Below, piece after piece: positions 8,770 through 17,538 of a DNA stretch of 64,000 nucleotides (positions are counted from its first letter, which is position 1; each line of letters starts with the position of its first letter). Source of the stretch: Promethearchaeota archaeon. Lineage in GTDB: Archaea > Asgardarchaeota > Lokiarchaeia > Sigyniarchaeales > SOKP01. The position numbers and the translations under genes were made by a program. The notes under the pieces are model-generated. The model was not told the DNA's origin. It saw only the letters and a list, made by a program, of their open reading frames with translations, and did not search any database. The stretch covers positions 128,678 to 192,677 of the forward strand of contig JALGVJ010000003.1 of assembly GCA_029838195.1 (NCBI GenBank), written 5' to 3'.

Positions 8770-10284
8770 ATGAGTGAAAAAGTGGACAAAACCATTGATT
8801 TTGAGCGATTATTTTATCCCAGAGCAATTGGAATAATCGGAGCATCTCATAATCCGGCGGGGGGAGGCTATTTTGTTCAATGCATGGAAGGAAAATTTAA
8901 AGGGAAGATGTACTTGTTTAATCCACGGCTAAAAGGACAGAAATTAAACGATTATCCTGTATATGGCTCTATCTTAGAGGTACCGAATAATGAAATCATT
9001 GATTACGTGATTTTAGGAGTGCCCGCCCGATTATGTCCGCAATTATTGGAAGAAGTAGGACAAAAAAAAGTTCCTTTTGCCACAATTTTTGCATCCGGCT
9101 TCAGTGAAGTTGGGAGAAAAGATCTTGAAAAAGAAGTTTTATCTATTGCGCGAAAATATAATATTAGAATAATTGGACCGAATTGTCTTGGTGTATACAA
9201 TCCCTCAGCAGGCTTGTATTTCGGAAGAAATCAATCTAAAAAAGCAGGAAATTTCTCCGGAGTATTTCAATCGGGAGGTTTAGCAGTAAATGTGGCTCAA
9301 TTGGCTGTCGCTCATGGATGTTATGTGAGTAAATTATTATCGATAGGTAATGCGATAGACTTGTCCTATCCTGATTTTCTTGAATATTTTTTACATGACG
9401 ATAAAACGGCTATTATAGGGCTTTATCTCGAAAATTTAAAATCACGAGAAAGCGGACGGCGGTTTTTTGAAGCAGCTAAAAATTGTAATTTAAATAGAAA
9501 ACCCGTGATTTTATGGAAAGTAGGCTTCGGTGAAAGGACGAGAAAAGCAATTCAATCTCATACGGGCGGATTAGCCGGAGATGCGAGGATTTGGAAAACA
9601 GTAGCCAAGCAAACAGGCTGTTGTCTCGTAGAAAATTCTCTTGAACTAGCTACATTAGCAAGTGCGTTTAAATTGATTAGACTCCCTGCTTCTCGAAATA
9701 TAGCGCTTATCGGTATTGGTGGAGGCTCAACGATAGAGGCAGGAGATATTCTTGAGAGATATAATATTAAGATTCCGCAATTAACCGATAAAACCATTCA
9801 CAAGATGTCCCGATTTTTAAACGACGTGAATACAAATCTGACGAATCCCATCGATTTAGGAGCGCAAGGGGCTTTGCCAAATATCTATTACCGCACGATC
9901 ATAACTCTTGATAAAGATCCAAACATTGATGCCATAGTATTCGTAAAAGATCCCGAGAGATTTGGCAAGTTGGAAGAAACACTCATCGGAAAAATGGGTT
10001 TTAAGAAGGGACTGGATTTAAATAAAGCTTTCATAAAATATATAAGTAAAGCCAAGCGTGTCTGTAAAAAACCGATGATTTGTGTCATGCTTAAAATAAA
10101 TGAAGGTTTCGAAGAATACAAGAGCCGATACTACTTCAAATTAAAATTATTAAACAGGAATGTCCCTGTGTTCGAAAATTTTGAACTGGCGGGAAAAATA
10201 TTAAATCACTTGAATACTTATCGAGAATTTCTTCAAAAATATGACAAATACCCTAAAAATAATAAATCGAGTTCAAGTAGTTGA
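8770..10284 (+). CDS. ADP-forming acyl-CoA synthetase, alpha-type (CoA-binding) protein
   Basis: A 504-residue protein with the CoA-binding Rossmann domain first (FYPRAIGIIGASHNP at about 15-29; IGPNCLGVYNP at about 135-145) and then the succinyl-CoA-ligase-like domains (GVFQSGGLA at about 164-172). H264 in SHTGGLAGD is the phosphohistidine position of this family. Such enzymes make ATP from acyl-CoA with release of the acid. The ATP-grasp beta part is neither fused nor encoded nearby, so it must be supplied elsewhere. The last ~150 residues are less conserved. Confidence 0.85.
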   Translation: MSEKVDKTIDFERLFYPRAIGIIGASHNPAGGGYFVQCMEGKFKGKMYLFNPRLKGQKLNDYPVYGSILEVPNNEIIDYVILGVPARLCPQLLEEVGQKKVPFATIFASGFSEVGRKDLEKEVLSIARKYNIRIIGPNCLGVYNPSAGLYFGRNQSKKAGNFSGVFQSGGLAVNVAQLAVAHGCYVSKLLSIGNAIDLSYPDFLEYFLHDDKTAIIGLYLENLKSRESGRRFFEAAKNCNLNRKPVILWKVGFGERTRKAIQSHTGGLAGDARIWKTVAKQTGCCLVENSLELATLASAFKLIRLPASRNIALIGIGGGSTIEAGDILERYNIKIPQLTDKTIHKMSRFLNDVNTNLTNPIDLGAQGALPNIYYRTIITLDKDPNIDAIVFVKDPERFGKLEETLIGKMGFKKGLDLNKAFIKYISKAKRVCKKPMICVMLKINEGFEEYKSRYYFKLKLLNRNVPVFENFELAGKILNHLNTYREFLQKYDKYPKNNKSSSSS

Positions 10285-10285
10285 T

Positions 10286-11101
10286 CTAATCTGCTTTATT
10301 TATTAAATTTTTAAAGGGTTTTCCCGGACTTCCTTGATAGTAGAATTCATTTGGCACGCCTCTCCAATTTTTATGGAGAACTGTATTCGGATATATGACA
10401 TGATTAGCCTCAGTTTCCGCGCCTGGCCCAACAATTATTCCGGGATATAAAATGGTTTTTTTATCTAATTTTACCTCCAGCAAGGTGAGTTTTCCAAAAA
10501 TAGAGTTAACCTCATGAGAAGATATAGCAGAAGTGGGATAAATAAAAACGTCATCTTCAATATGAGTGAATTCTAATCCATAGTAGCAGTCCTCATACAC
10601 TACATTTTTTCCAATTTTATTATGGCCAATCCTCCGTAGAGCTCTTTTCACGAGCCAGGGAAAGGGAGATTTAGACGTGATCCAGACGGGATATTTAATG
10701 ATAAATCCTCTTTTATGATAATATACTAATAATTGTCCTATTTCGCTATTTTTATCGGTCAAGATTCTTTGGAAAACGCCTTGTTTTGGAGGAGATTTAC
10801 GATTCCAATAATTCACCCAAATTCTACACGTTTCAATTAAAATCACCATGTAAAGATAATATAAAAATAAAAAAAAAGGAGGCAAGAGTAAAAAATGAAT
10901 TTGCACTGGTATGGAAAATAATCGAATGAAATAATATTCAAATAATAAAAATACGGCTAGGCAACCATATAAAGGTACAGAAAACGTGATGAGATTAATT
11001 TTTAAGAAATCATGAAGGGGTAATTTAAAAGATTTTTCTTGGTTTCTTTCTGCCGATACGTGTTTCTCTTTTTCTCCCTTTACTTCCTTCATGAAAATCA
11101 T
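10286..11101 (-). CDS. Membrane-anchored left-handed beta-helix (hexapeptide) protein
   Basis: A 271-residue protein. Two or three hydrophobic segments occupy about residues 37-100. The C-terminal ~110 residues show the short-turn repeat of left-handed beta-helix acyltransferase-like domains (IGKNVVYED, IEDDVFIYPTSAIS, LDKKTILYPGIIVGPGAE, NHVIYPNTVL) and a closing NEFYYQGSPGKPF. The pattern resembles domains found beside acetyltransferases and adenylation enzymes. The substrate is unknown. Start may be the ATG at 11101 or 11092. Its stop lies one base past the stop of the preceding convergent gene. Confidence 0.75.
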   Translation of the reverse strand: MIFMKEVKGEKEKHVSAERNQEKSFKLPLHDFLKINLITFSVPLYGCLAVFLLFEYYFIRLFSIPVQIHFLLLPPFFLFLYYLYMVILIETCRIWVNYWNRKSPPKQGVFQRILTDKNSEIGQLLVYYHKRGFIIKYPVWITSKSPFPWLVKRALRRIGHNKIGKNVVYEDCYYGLEFTHIEDDVFIYPTSAISSHEVNSIFGKLTLLEVKLDKKTILYPGIIVGPGAETEANHVIYPNTVLHKNWRGVPNEFYYQGSPGKPFKNLINKAD

Positions 11102-11241
11102 TTTTAATCTGTTAGTAAAATTAACTTAATTCAAGGTTAAATAATTTGCTAAAATTTTTCAAATGAATTAAAGAGAAAAGATAAGATTTCCTTCCTTCAT
11201 GAAAAGTTAATTAAAGGCCAAGATTTAATAATAATTAACTC

Positions 11242-12261
11242 ATGGCTTCCGAAGTTAATTTGATCACGGTGGTTGTTGGAATCATTTTAGCCTTAATAAC
11301 CACGTTCTGCTTCAATTTAGCCATTGTCTTTCAAAAAAAAGGGTTAAGTGAAGGAATGCGATTAGGATATGAGGTAAATTTTGAAAAAGGGCTAAAAAAT
11401 ATTTTACAATCCTTTAAGGGGTTATTAAGAATTAGATCATGGTTGTTTGGGACTATTTTAGGAATTATTGGATGGTTTCCTTACATTATATCCATCGGAA
11501 TGATTGGAATTATCATTACAGAACCCGTAATGGCCACAGGATTTATTGTATTTGTAGTTGCGGCAAATCTTCTTTTAAATGAAAAAGTAGGAATTTTAGA
11601 ATATATTGCTATTGCCATGTTAACTTTTTCTCCCGTTCTCATTGGATTTTCAGGAATTTCGGACCCAGCTTTTGACTTAGTTGAGTTTGCTCCTAAGTTG
11701 CTCCTTTTTTTAACCCTAACCGTATCTCTCAGTATTTTTTTATTATTATTTTCAAAAAAAATTAATAACGAAAATATTAAAGCCTTGATGGTAATGTTTG
11801 GTGGGGCAATATTATTCGCTTTAGGAGGAGTTTTTACCAATATACTTGCTCAAGCGTTCATTCAAGCAAACATCCAAATCACTTGGTACTCTCTTTTTGA
11901 AACTTCTTTTGCTATAATTTGGTTTTTTATGTTTTCTTCTTTAGCGCATTTATGGGTATTTCTAGGACTATGGGGCATGATTATATTTAACGTGTCGAGC
12001 ATTCCCTTTTACCAAGGAGGTTTTCAAAAAGGAAAAGCTCTTATCATGTATCCGATTTTAGATTCCATCGCATTATTGCTTCCAATATTAGCGGGAATAT
12101 TCGTGTTTAATCAAATATTTTTAAAACCCGTATTTTTTTTTATTGCTCTTCTCTTTATTATAATTGGAACCGCTATCCTAAGCAAATATCAAGTAGCAAT
12201 TGAACAATTGTACGCGCCTTCTGGGATAAATATTGATGAAAATGAATTAACAAAAGGTTAA
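11242..12261 (+). CDS. DMT/EamA-like membrane protein (copy 1)
   Basis: A 339-residue polytopic protein with about nine or ten hydrophobic helices and very short loops. The first helix and the following FNLAIVFQKKGL recall NIPA/EamA-type members of the drug/metabolite transporter superfamily. The substrate cannot be inferred. Followed by a diverged copy 75 bases downstream. Confidence 0.75.
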   Translation: MASEVNLITVVVGIILALITTFCFNLAIVFQKKGLSEGMRLGYEVNFEKGLKNILQSFKGLLRIRSWLFGTILGIIGWFPYIISIGMIGIIITEPVMATGFIVFVVAANLLLNEKVGILEYIAIAMLTFSPVLIGFSGISDPAFDLVEFAPKLLLFLTLTVSLSIFLLLFSKKINNENIKALMVMFGGAILFALGGVFTNILAQAFIQANIQITWYSLFETSFAIIWFFMFSSLAHLWVFLGLWGMIIFNVSSIPFYQGGFQKGKALIMYPILDSIALLLPILAGIFVFNQIFLKPVFFFIALLFIIIGTAILSKYQVAIEQLYAPSGINIDENELTKG

Positions 12262-12336
12262 CCGTGAGATATGAGACGAAAAATCGTGAGGAAATAATGA
12301 ATAATACCATGTATTTAAATACCGCTAAATGAAGTC

Positions 12337-13293
12337 ATGATGATGTTTGACCAACAAATTGTTTTAGGTATCATGCTCGCAATTATTGCAGCATTTTGTT
12401 TTAATTTTGCAATTATTCTTCAAAAAATGGGATTGAATCAAGTACCCATCATTGATCTTGGAAAAAACTTGAAAAATCTTCTTATGTCCGTAAAACTTTT
12501 ATTTTGCAATAAATCTTGGCTGGCGGGATTTTTATTGGGCATCTTTGGATGGTTTTTTTATGTAATTGCTATTTCGCTAGTAAGTATTTTAGTTGTTACT
12601 CCCATAATTAGTATCGGATTAATTATTTTCGTGTTTGCAGCTTGGACAATTTTAAAGGAAAAAATTGGTTTAAAAGAAATGATAGCAATTATCATGCTCA
12701 TTCTAGCGACCATATTCTTAACGCAAGCAAAAATTTCTCAGGTCTCAATCGATTTATTATCTATAGCTTTTCCATTCTTAATTTACACGATTATAATGAT
12801 TATTATTTGCATTATTTTTTTCATATTATCCCGAATTTATAAAGAAACTAAAGTGGAGGGCATTTTTTTAATTTTTATAGGAGCAATTTTCTATTCTCAA
12901 GGAATCTTATTTACCAATATTTTTACTCAAGCTTTATTTGACACCGGGATTAATCCCATCTATTTTTGGGAGATTCTTTTTGGTTTTATTTATTTAGATA
13001 CGCACGCATGGGTTGTTCTTAGCTTTTATAGCATGATTTTTTTCAATGGGAGTTCTATTCTCTTTTATCAGGCGGGACTTCAAAAAAATAAAGCCATTTC
13101 CATGTATCCCATTTTCAATTCCATTACGGTGGTTTTACCGATTTTTGGGGGTTTATTCATTTTCCACCAGAGATTCGAAAACAATATCCTTTTTCTCATC
13201 TCTTTTATATTAATACTTATTAGTACGTTCATATTAAGTAAATTCCAAGCCACATTCGAGAACCTTAAACAAATCTCTAAAGAAACGAATTAA
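12337..13293 (+). CDS. DMT/EamA-like membrane protein (copy 2)
   Basis: A 318-residue paralogue of the preceding gene, sharing FNFAIILQKMGL near the start, the WFFYVIAISLV segment, and the C-terminal AGLQKNKAISMYPIFNSI region (GGFQKGKALIMYPILDSI in copy 1). About nine or ten membrane helices. Three consecutive ATG codons at the start. Probable homodimer or heterodimer partner of copy 1, as DMT proteins often pair, but that is inference. Confidence 0.75.
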   Translation: MMMFDQQIVLGIMLAIIAAFCFNFAIILQKMGLNQVPIIDLGKNLKNLLMSVKLLFCNKSWLAGFLLGIFGWFFYVIAISLVSILVVTPIISIGLIIFVFAAWTILKEKIGLKEMIAIIMLILATIFLTQAKISQVSIDLLSIAFPFLIYTIIMIIICIIFFILSRIYKETKVEGIFLIFIGAIFYSQGILFTNIFTQALFDTGINPIYFWEILFGFIYLDTHAWVVLSFYSMIFFNGSSILFYQAGLQKNKAISMYPIFNSITVVLPIFGGLFIFHQRFENNILFLISFILILISTFILSKFQATFENLKQISKETN

Positions 13294-13311
13294 ATCTTTT
13301 AATCAAGAGAC

Positions 13312-13333
13312 TAATCCAAAAAAAATTGGATTA
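13312..13333. terminator. Hairpin between convergent genes, possible bidirectional terminator
   Basis: TAATCCAA, loop of six A, TTGGATTA form a perfect eight-pair stem in the 55-base gap between the stop codons of two convergent genes. A/T runs flank it on both sides. Archaeal termination relies mainly on T-runs, so the hairpin role is tentative. Confidence 0.35.
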
Positions 13334-13348
13334 ATTTTGAAAAAAAAT

Positions 13349-14188
13349 TTAATTTTTTAAAAATTTAATGATGTGCTCGTTAATTTCAGGCGCTCTTTCC
13401 TTAGGAGAATCGTGTCCTGCCCCTTTAATTACCACGAGTTCGCTGTTAGGAATTTTCTCGTGAATTTTTTCATTCATTACTTTCGGGGTTTGTCTGTCTT
13501 TATCGGCACATATTATTAATGTTGGAGTTTTGACCTTGCTAAGATCCTCTAATACATTATAATTACCTAATGCATGCGTCTGATTAATGATATCTTGAGG
13601 CGTAGAAGGATTAATAGTAGATTCTTTTATTAAATCTTCGGCGGAAAAGAGCCCATGAAATACTTTCTTGGGATCCTCTCTCATCATTTTAAGAAATTGC
13701 CTGCTAAATCCCATTTTTGCCTTTTCAAAAAAAGTGCCAACAGGATCCTTTAAACGAGCATGATACGATTCAATTTGACTATTCTTATACATTTCTAAAC
13801 CAGATTTATCCGCAGGCCAACTAGGCAGCGTGTTAATTAAAACGGCTTTCTTAACTTTTTCCGGATAAAGAATCAGAAATTTTTGCACAATCATTCCTCC
13901 TAAACTCCAACCAACAATATGAGCTTTTGGAATATTTAAAGCATCCATTAACCCGGCTAGATCATCAGCAAACATTTCCATCGTATAAGGCTGATTGGGC
14001 CGATCGGATTTTCCAGCCCCACGATTATCAAATCTAATTACTTTAAAATGTTTAGAAAGAGGTTCAAACTGCCCGACCCACACTTCTTTTTTAGCTCCGA
14101 AACCGTGAACGAGAAATAAAGGTTCTCCTTCACCTTTTATCTCGTAGCAAATTTTTATTCCATTAACTTCTACGAATGATTCCGACAT
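13349..14188 (-). CDS. Alpha/beta hydrolase
   Basis: A 279-residue alpha/beta-hydrolase fold protein. The oxyanion region LVHGFGAKK is at about 26-34, the nucleophile S95 lies in GWSLGG, the acid is D229 or D231 in ICADKDRQTP, and the histidine is H259 in GAGHDSP. Start ATG gives the usual N-terminus. Substrate unknown: the family includes esterases, lactonases and C-C hydrolases. A relic of a second copy lies upstream at 14958-15088. Confidence 0.88.
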   Translation of the reverse strand: MSESFVEVNGIKICYEIKGEGEPLFLVHGFGAKKEVWVGQFEPLSKHFKVIRFDNRGAGKSDRPNQPYTMEMFADDLAGLMDALNIPKAHIVGWSLGGMIVQKFLILYPEKVKKAVLINTLPSWPADKSGLEMYKNSQIESYHARLKDPVGTFFEKAKMGFSRQFLKMMREDPKKVFHGLFSAEDLIKESTINPSTPQDIINQTHALGNYNVLEDLSKVKTPTLIICADKDRQTPKVMNEKIHEKIPNSELVVIKGAGHDSPKERAPEINEHIIKFLKN

Positions 14189-14397
14189 ATTTTAGTTAAT
14201 ACGAAATAATATATATATTTATTAATATAGACTTGCAGAAATTTTTATACTTTTTATAAGGCGAACGGATATATATAGGGGCTGCCCCACCACCAGAATT
14301 AACAGATCCGCTTATCATTTTACAATTATGAAATTTAGGTGGTTATTGTCGTACTTTTTTTAGGTTTCATGTGAAATGGGAGAAAAAAATAGAAAAA

Positions 14398-14838
14398 TTA
14401 TCCTAAAAAATCAGAGAAAAATTCCAGAATATTCAATAATTTGTTGGTTTTTAAATCCATGGCAAATCGGGTGGCTTTTACAACCGCTACTATTTTTCCA
14501 TCAGATTCTCGAGAAAGTTCATGGTAAAAAGTCATGGATTTATTCCCTATTTTCTCGATATTCGTAAGGACTACAATATAATCTCCAAAAGATGCCGGAT
14601 ATTCATAGGTAATATCCACGTGTTTCACGCCTAAAGCTATACCTTCATGAATTAATTGTTCAACGGGCTTTTTTCCACCCAATGAATTCATGAAACTGAC
14701 AAATCCGTCATCGAAATATACCATGTAGTTTTTGAAATGAACTATGCCCATTGCATCGGTATCATTGAATCTTACTTTCACTTTTGTGATGTCTTGATGC
14801 TCCAAGAGCTTAGTTTCTAAACCAAGCAATTTAATCAA
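14398..14838 (-). CDS. Acyl-CoA thioesterase, 4HBT hot-dog family
   Basis: A ~146-residue single hot-dog-fold protein. RFNDTDAMGIVHFKNYMVYFDDG matches the 4-hydroxybenzoyl-CoA thioesterase family signature (D in DAMGIVHF is the catalytic aspartate position). It would release CoA from acyl- or aryl-CoA in the cytoplasm. No ATG precedes the conserved part; TTG at 14838 or at 14829 must be used, and no clear Shine-Dalgarno sequence decides between them. Confidence 0.82.
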   Translation of the reverse strand: MIKLLGLETKLLEHQDITKVKVRFNDTDAMGIVHFKNYMVYFDDGFVSFMNSLGGKKPVEQLIHEGIALGVKHVDITYEYPASFGDYIVVLTNIEKIGNKSMTFYHELSRESDGKIVAVVKATRFAMDLKTNKLLNILEFFSDFLG

Positions 14839-14957
14839 AATTAATTAATTGTTATTTAGTTTTATAATTTTCTTCTTCCAAAATCTAACGACCAAATCAA
14901 TCTCATTTAATTGTTAATTAAAGAATCAAATATAATTCACCTAAAAATCTTATAAAG

Positions 14958-15088
14958 GGGGTCAAATTGCTCCATCCATGCTATTTTTAGCTTCCGAAAC
15001 CATGTAACTAAAATTAACGATTCTCCTTCACCTTTTATTTCATGACAAATTTCTATTCCATTAACGTTTGCGAATGATTCCGTGAATT
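14958..15088 (-). pseudogene. Relic of a second alpha/beta hydrolase gene (N-terminal ~43 codons)
   Basis: Read on the minus strand from about 15088, the codons give ESFANVNGIEICHEIKGEGE and then a degraded LILVTWFRKLK...WMEQFDPL. This aligns with residues 3-45 of the intact hydrolase at 13349-14188 (ESFVEVNGIKICYEIKGEGE, LFLVHGFGAKKEVWVGQFEPL). No start codon and no continuation remain. Nucleotide identity is also visible between 15028-15083 and 14120-14175. It is a decayed duplicate flanking the thioesterase gene. Confidence 0.75.
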
Positions 15089-15177
15089 TTTAGATAATCT
15101 GGAATAGTTTTTATAGCATGATTATAAAATTTCTGGAAAATTTTTTTATATTTTTTCGAGGCTTTATTATTTCCGTG

Positions 15178-17532
15178 TTATTTTTCATGAGAAATAATTG
15201 GAGGAGGTTTCAATTTTAAGAAGGAAAAATTTTCCAGAATGTTATTTAAATCTTCTTGAGTAACAACAATTTTCTGGCCCTCTCCATCTTTATTAGTTGA
15301 GATTTTAGTATTTAAACTTTTTTCTATGATAATATTTCCATAATAATTGTGATTTAATTGCGTGATATCATACTTATTATTTTTGAGTTTAATTATTTTC
15401 TTATTTTCTAAATCGATTTTTAATTCATTAATTATTTTTATTGTAAACTTGCGGAAAGAATAAAACCTTTTCAAGTTTTTAATATTAATTGCATGAAAAT
15501 CTCCTTTTTTAACGAATTCTATTAATTTTTTAACAATGAAATTCTTAAAATCTAATCTAAGTTCTTCCAAATTATTTCGTATTAAAGATTTCTTTTTAAA
15601 ATTGTTTAACACGTGCTTTTTCTTAAAAATGGAAGCGTAATGTTCAAAACCAAGCATCATCAAGATCTTATTCTTATTTCCTTTTTTAGTAATTAATTTC
15701 TGATATAATTCATTTAATTCTTTCTTAATCCTCGTGCGGACAAATTCAATAATGATTTTTCTCACTTCTTCTTTCTTAGGTAAAATACTTTCTTGAAAAA
15801 AATGTTGGAGCTGTTCTATTGCATCCATTTCATCTATCTTAAAATTCTTCATGTCTTGAATGATTTGAAAAGGAAATTGAGAAGTTATAAATTCCATTCC
15901 ATCCCATACCAAGTTGAGAGCGGTTGGTAAATTAACTCTTATGGAAGGCCGCAATATTTTTATGCCATTACCTTTTATTGCTACCGGCTTTTTAAAACAT
16001 AGAGTTAAATCAAAAGGCTTAATCTGATTTGTTAAAGGATGGGTATCATCAGGTATAATAAAACCTTCATGGAATTGACAGATATAGCTACCTAATAAGG
16101 GAATTTTTGCTAAATCCCATTCAACTAAAATAAGATCCTCTAAATTTTTAACATTTAATTGGAAGTTTAATTCGTCATCATGAGATTCGAATACAATATT
16201 TTTTATTTTTGGTTCTTCTTCTCCCCAAAATGCCTTTATCTTATGTGGCAGCGGATTATTGCTATTAAAAATGGTTTTAAATACGGGGTAATTTTGAATA
16301 AAATCCTCCTCAGAAATATATTCTAAGTGATGTCTTTCAATTCCACATTTTTCTAATACGTAATAATGCAATGGAGGCTCTTTACGATACGGATTGGTCC
16401 ATAGAATGGATGGAAAATTATATTTCTTTTTAAATTTTAATTCTCGGAGAGAGTCTTTTTTTTGATTAGAAATTACTAAAGATCGTAAGAACGCATGTTT
16501 TTGATTTAATCCTTTTAAAAAAAGCCCATTTAATTGAACTTTATAATCACTCAATTTTTTTTGAAGGTTAGGTAAATGAGGAAAATTGCATTCTCTTGAA
16601 ATCCTTTCAAAGATTTCGACATTTTCCAATGACTCCATGTTTAATATAGATTCATTAAACTCTTGAAGGGTCATGTTAGATATTTGTTGAAAAAGTTCAT
16701 TATCATCCTTGACATTCAAGTTTGCGAAAAATGATGGTAATTTGATGATTGGTGCGAATTCATGTAAAAAATAAAATTTTAAAATTTTGTTCGAAAATCC
16801 ACTTTTTTTAAACTCGTTTAAAAGAAGTTTTTTTTCCTTATCGGGCAGCGTTTTAAAAAAGGGTTTGATATTGCTTAAAATCAAAAATTGCTTCTTAAAA
16901 TCATGATCCATTAAAGATTTAAAAATAATTTTAATGGAATCTTCGATTTGTTCCGCTTGGGACTCAATTAATTTTGGATGTTCATTCAAAATTTGTAAAT
17001 ATTTTGTGAATAATTGATTTTGAAATGCAATTTGTAAAATGTTATTTAATAGGGTCGTATCCTTAGAAATGTTATATGCCCGTTCAAAACAATCAATTGC
17101 TTCAGTAAAATTTTTACTATCCAATAATCGTCTCGCTCTTAAAAGATAATTATTAACCTTGCTCTCTTTTACACTACTATAATTAGATGTAAAATAAATG
17201 TGTTGATTACATATTTGAGAACATAATTTTGGTTCTAAAACTAATAATAATTTTACCACGTGTTTACAATATCTATTACCTTTTTCAAAATCGGGGCAAT
17301 CATGAACGAGAGTAAAATTTTTATCGGTTTCATTCTGAGATACATGAATGATATATTTCGAAGTGCCAGAACCTTGAATTGTAGCAGAAATAGAAATCAA
17401 GGGCTCTTCTTGAATTGTTAAATCAATAATATTTTTATTGGGGATGCTTTTTCCCCGACTCAGTCGTGCCCCTCTTACTAGACGCTTAAAATATTGCAAA
17501 TTTTCATAATGATTTTTAATTTCCATGTTCAT
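15178..17532 (-). CDS. SWIM zinc-finger protein of the MoxR/VWA operon
   Basis: A 784-residue protein. The N-terminal ~100 residues are a SWIM domain: YFKRLVRGARLSRGK at about 14-28, then H77-D-C79, nine residues, C89-K-H91. The usual first cysteine of the CxC pair is a histidine here. Residues 125-180 look TPR-like (LDSKNFTEAIDCFERAYNIS). The rest is a large alpha/beta region without a family I know, ending in several lysine-rich segments. It is the last gene of a tight operon: 6 bases after the VWA gene. SWIM-MoxR-VWA sets are also found in bacteria (for example the E. coli yehLMPQ locus, with YehQ as the SWIM member). The molecular role is unknown. Confidence 0.82.
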   Translation of the reverse strand: MNMEIKNHYENLQYFKRLVRGARLSRGKSIPNKNIIDLTIQEEPLISISATIQGSGTSKYIIHVSQNETDKNFTLVHDCPDFEKGNRYCKHVVKLLLVLEPKLCSQICNQHIYFTSNYSSVKESKVNNYLLRARRLLDSKNFTEAIDCFERAYNISKDTTLLNNILQIAFQNQLFTKYLQILNEHPKLIESQAEQIEDSIKIIFKSLMDHDFKKQFLILSNIKPFFKTLPDKEKKLLLNEFKKSGFSNKILKFYFLHEFAPIIKLPSFFANLNVKDDNELFQQISNMTLQEFNESILNMESLENVEIFERISRECNFPHLPNLQKKLSDYKVQLNGLFLKGLNQKHAFLRSLVISNQKKDSLRELKFKKKYNFPSILWTNPYRKEPPLHYYVLEKCGIERHHLEYISEEDFIQNYPVFKTIFNSNNPLPHKIKAFWGEEEPKIKNIVFESHDDELNFQLNVKNLEDLILVEWDLAKIPLLGSYICQFHEGFIIPDDTHPLTNQIKPFDLTLCFKKPVAIKGNGIKILRPSIRVNLPTALNLVWDGMEFITSQFPFQIIQDMKNFKIDEMDAIEQLQHFFQESILPKKEEVRKIIIEFVRTRIKKELNELYQKLITKKGNKNKILMMLGFEHYASIFKKKHVLNNFKKKSLIRNNLEELRLDFKNFIVKKLIEFVKKGDFHAINIKNLKRFYSFRKFTIKIINELKIDLENKKIIKLKNNKYDITQLNHNYYGNIIIEKSLNTKISTNKDGEGQKIVVTQEDLNNILENFSFLKLKPPPIISHEK

Positions 17533-17538
17533 GCTTGA

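Noticed and set aside
14276..14292. GGGG-CTG-CCCC hairpin as a terminator
   Set aside because: Only a four-pair stem without a following T-run and not at a gene end.
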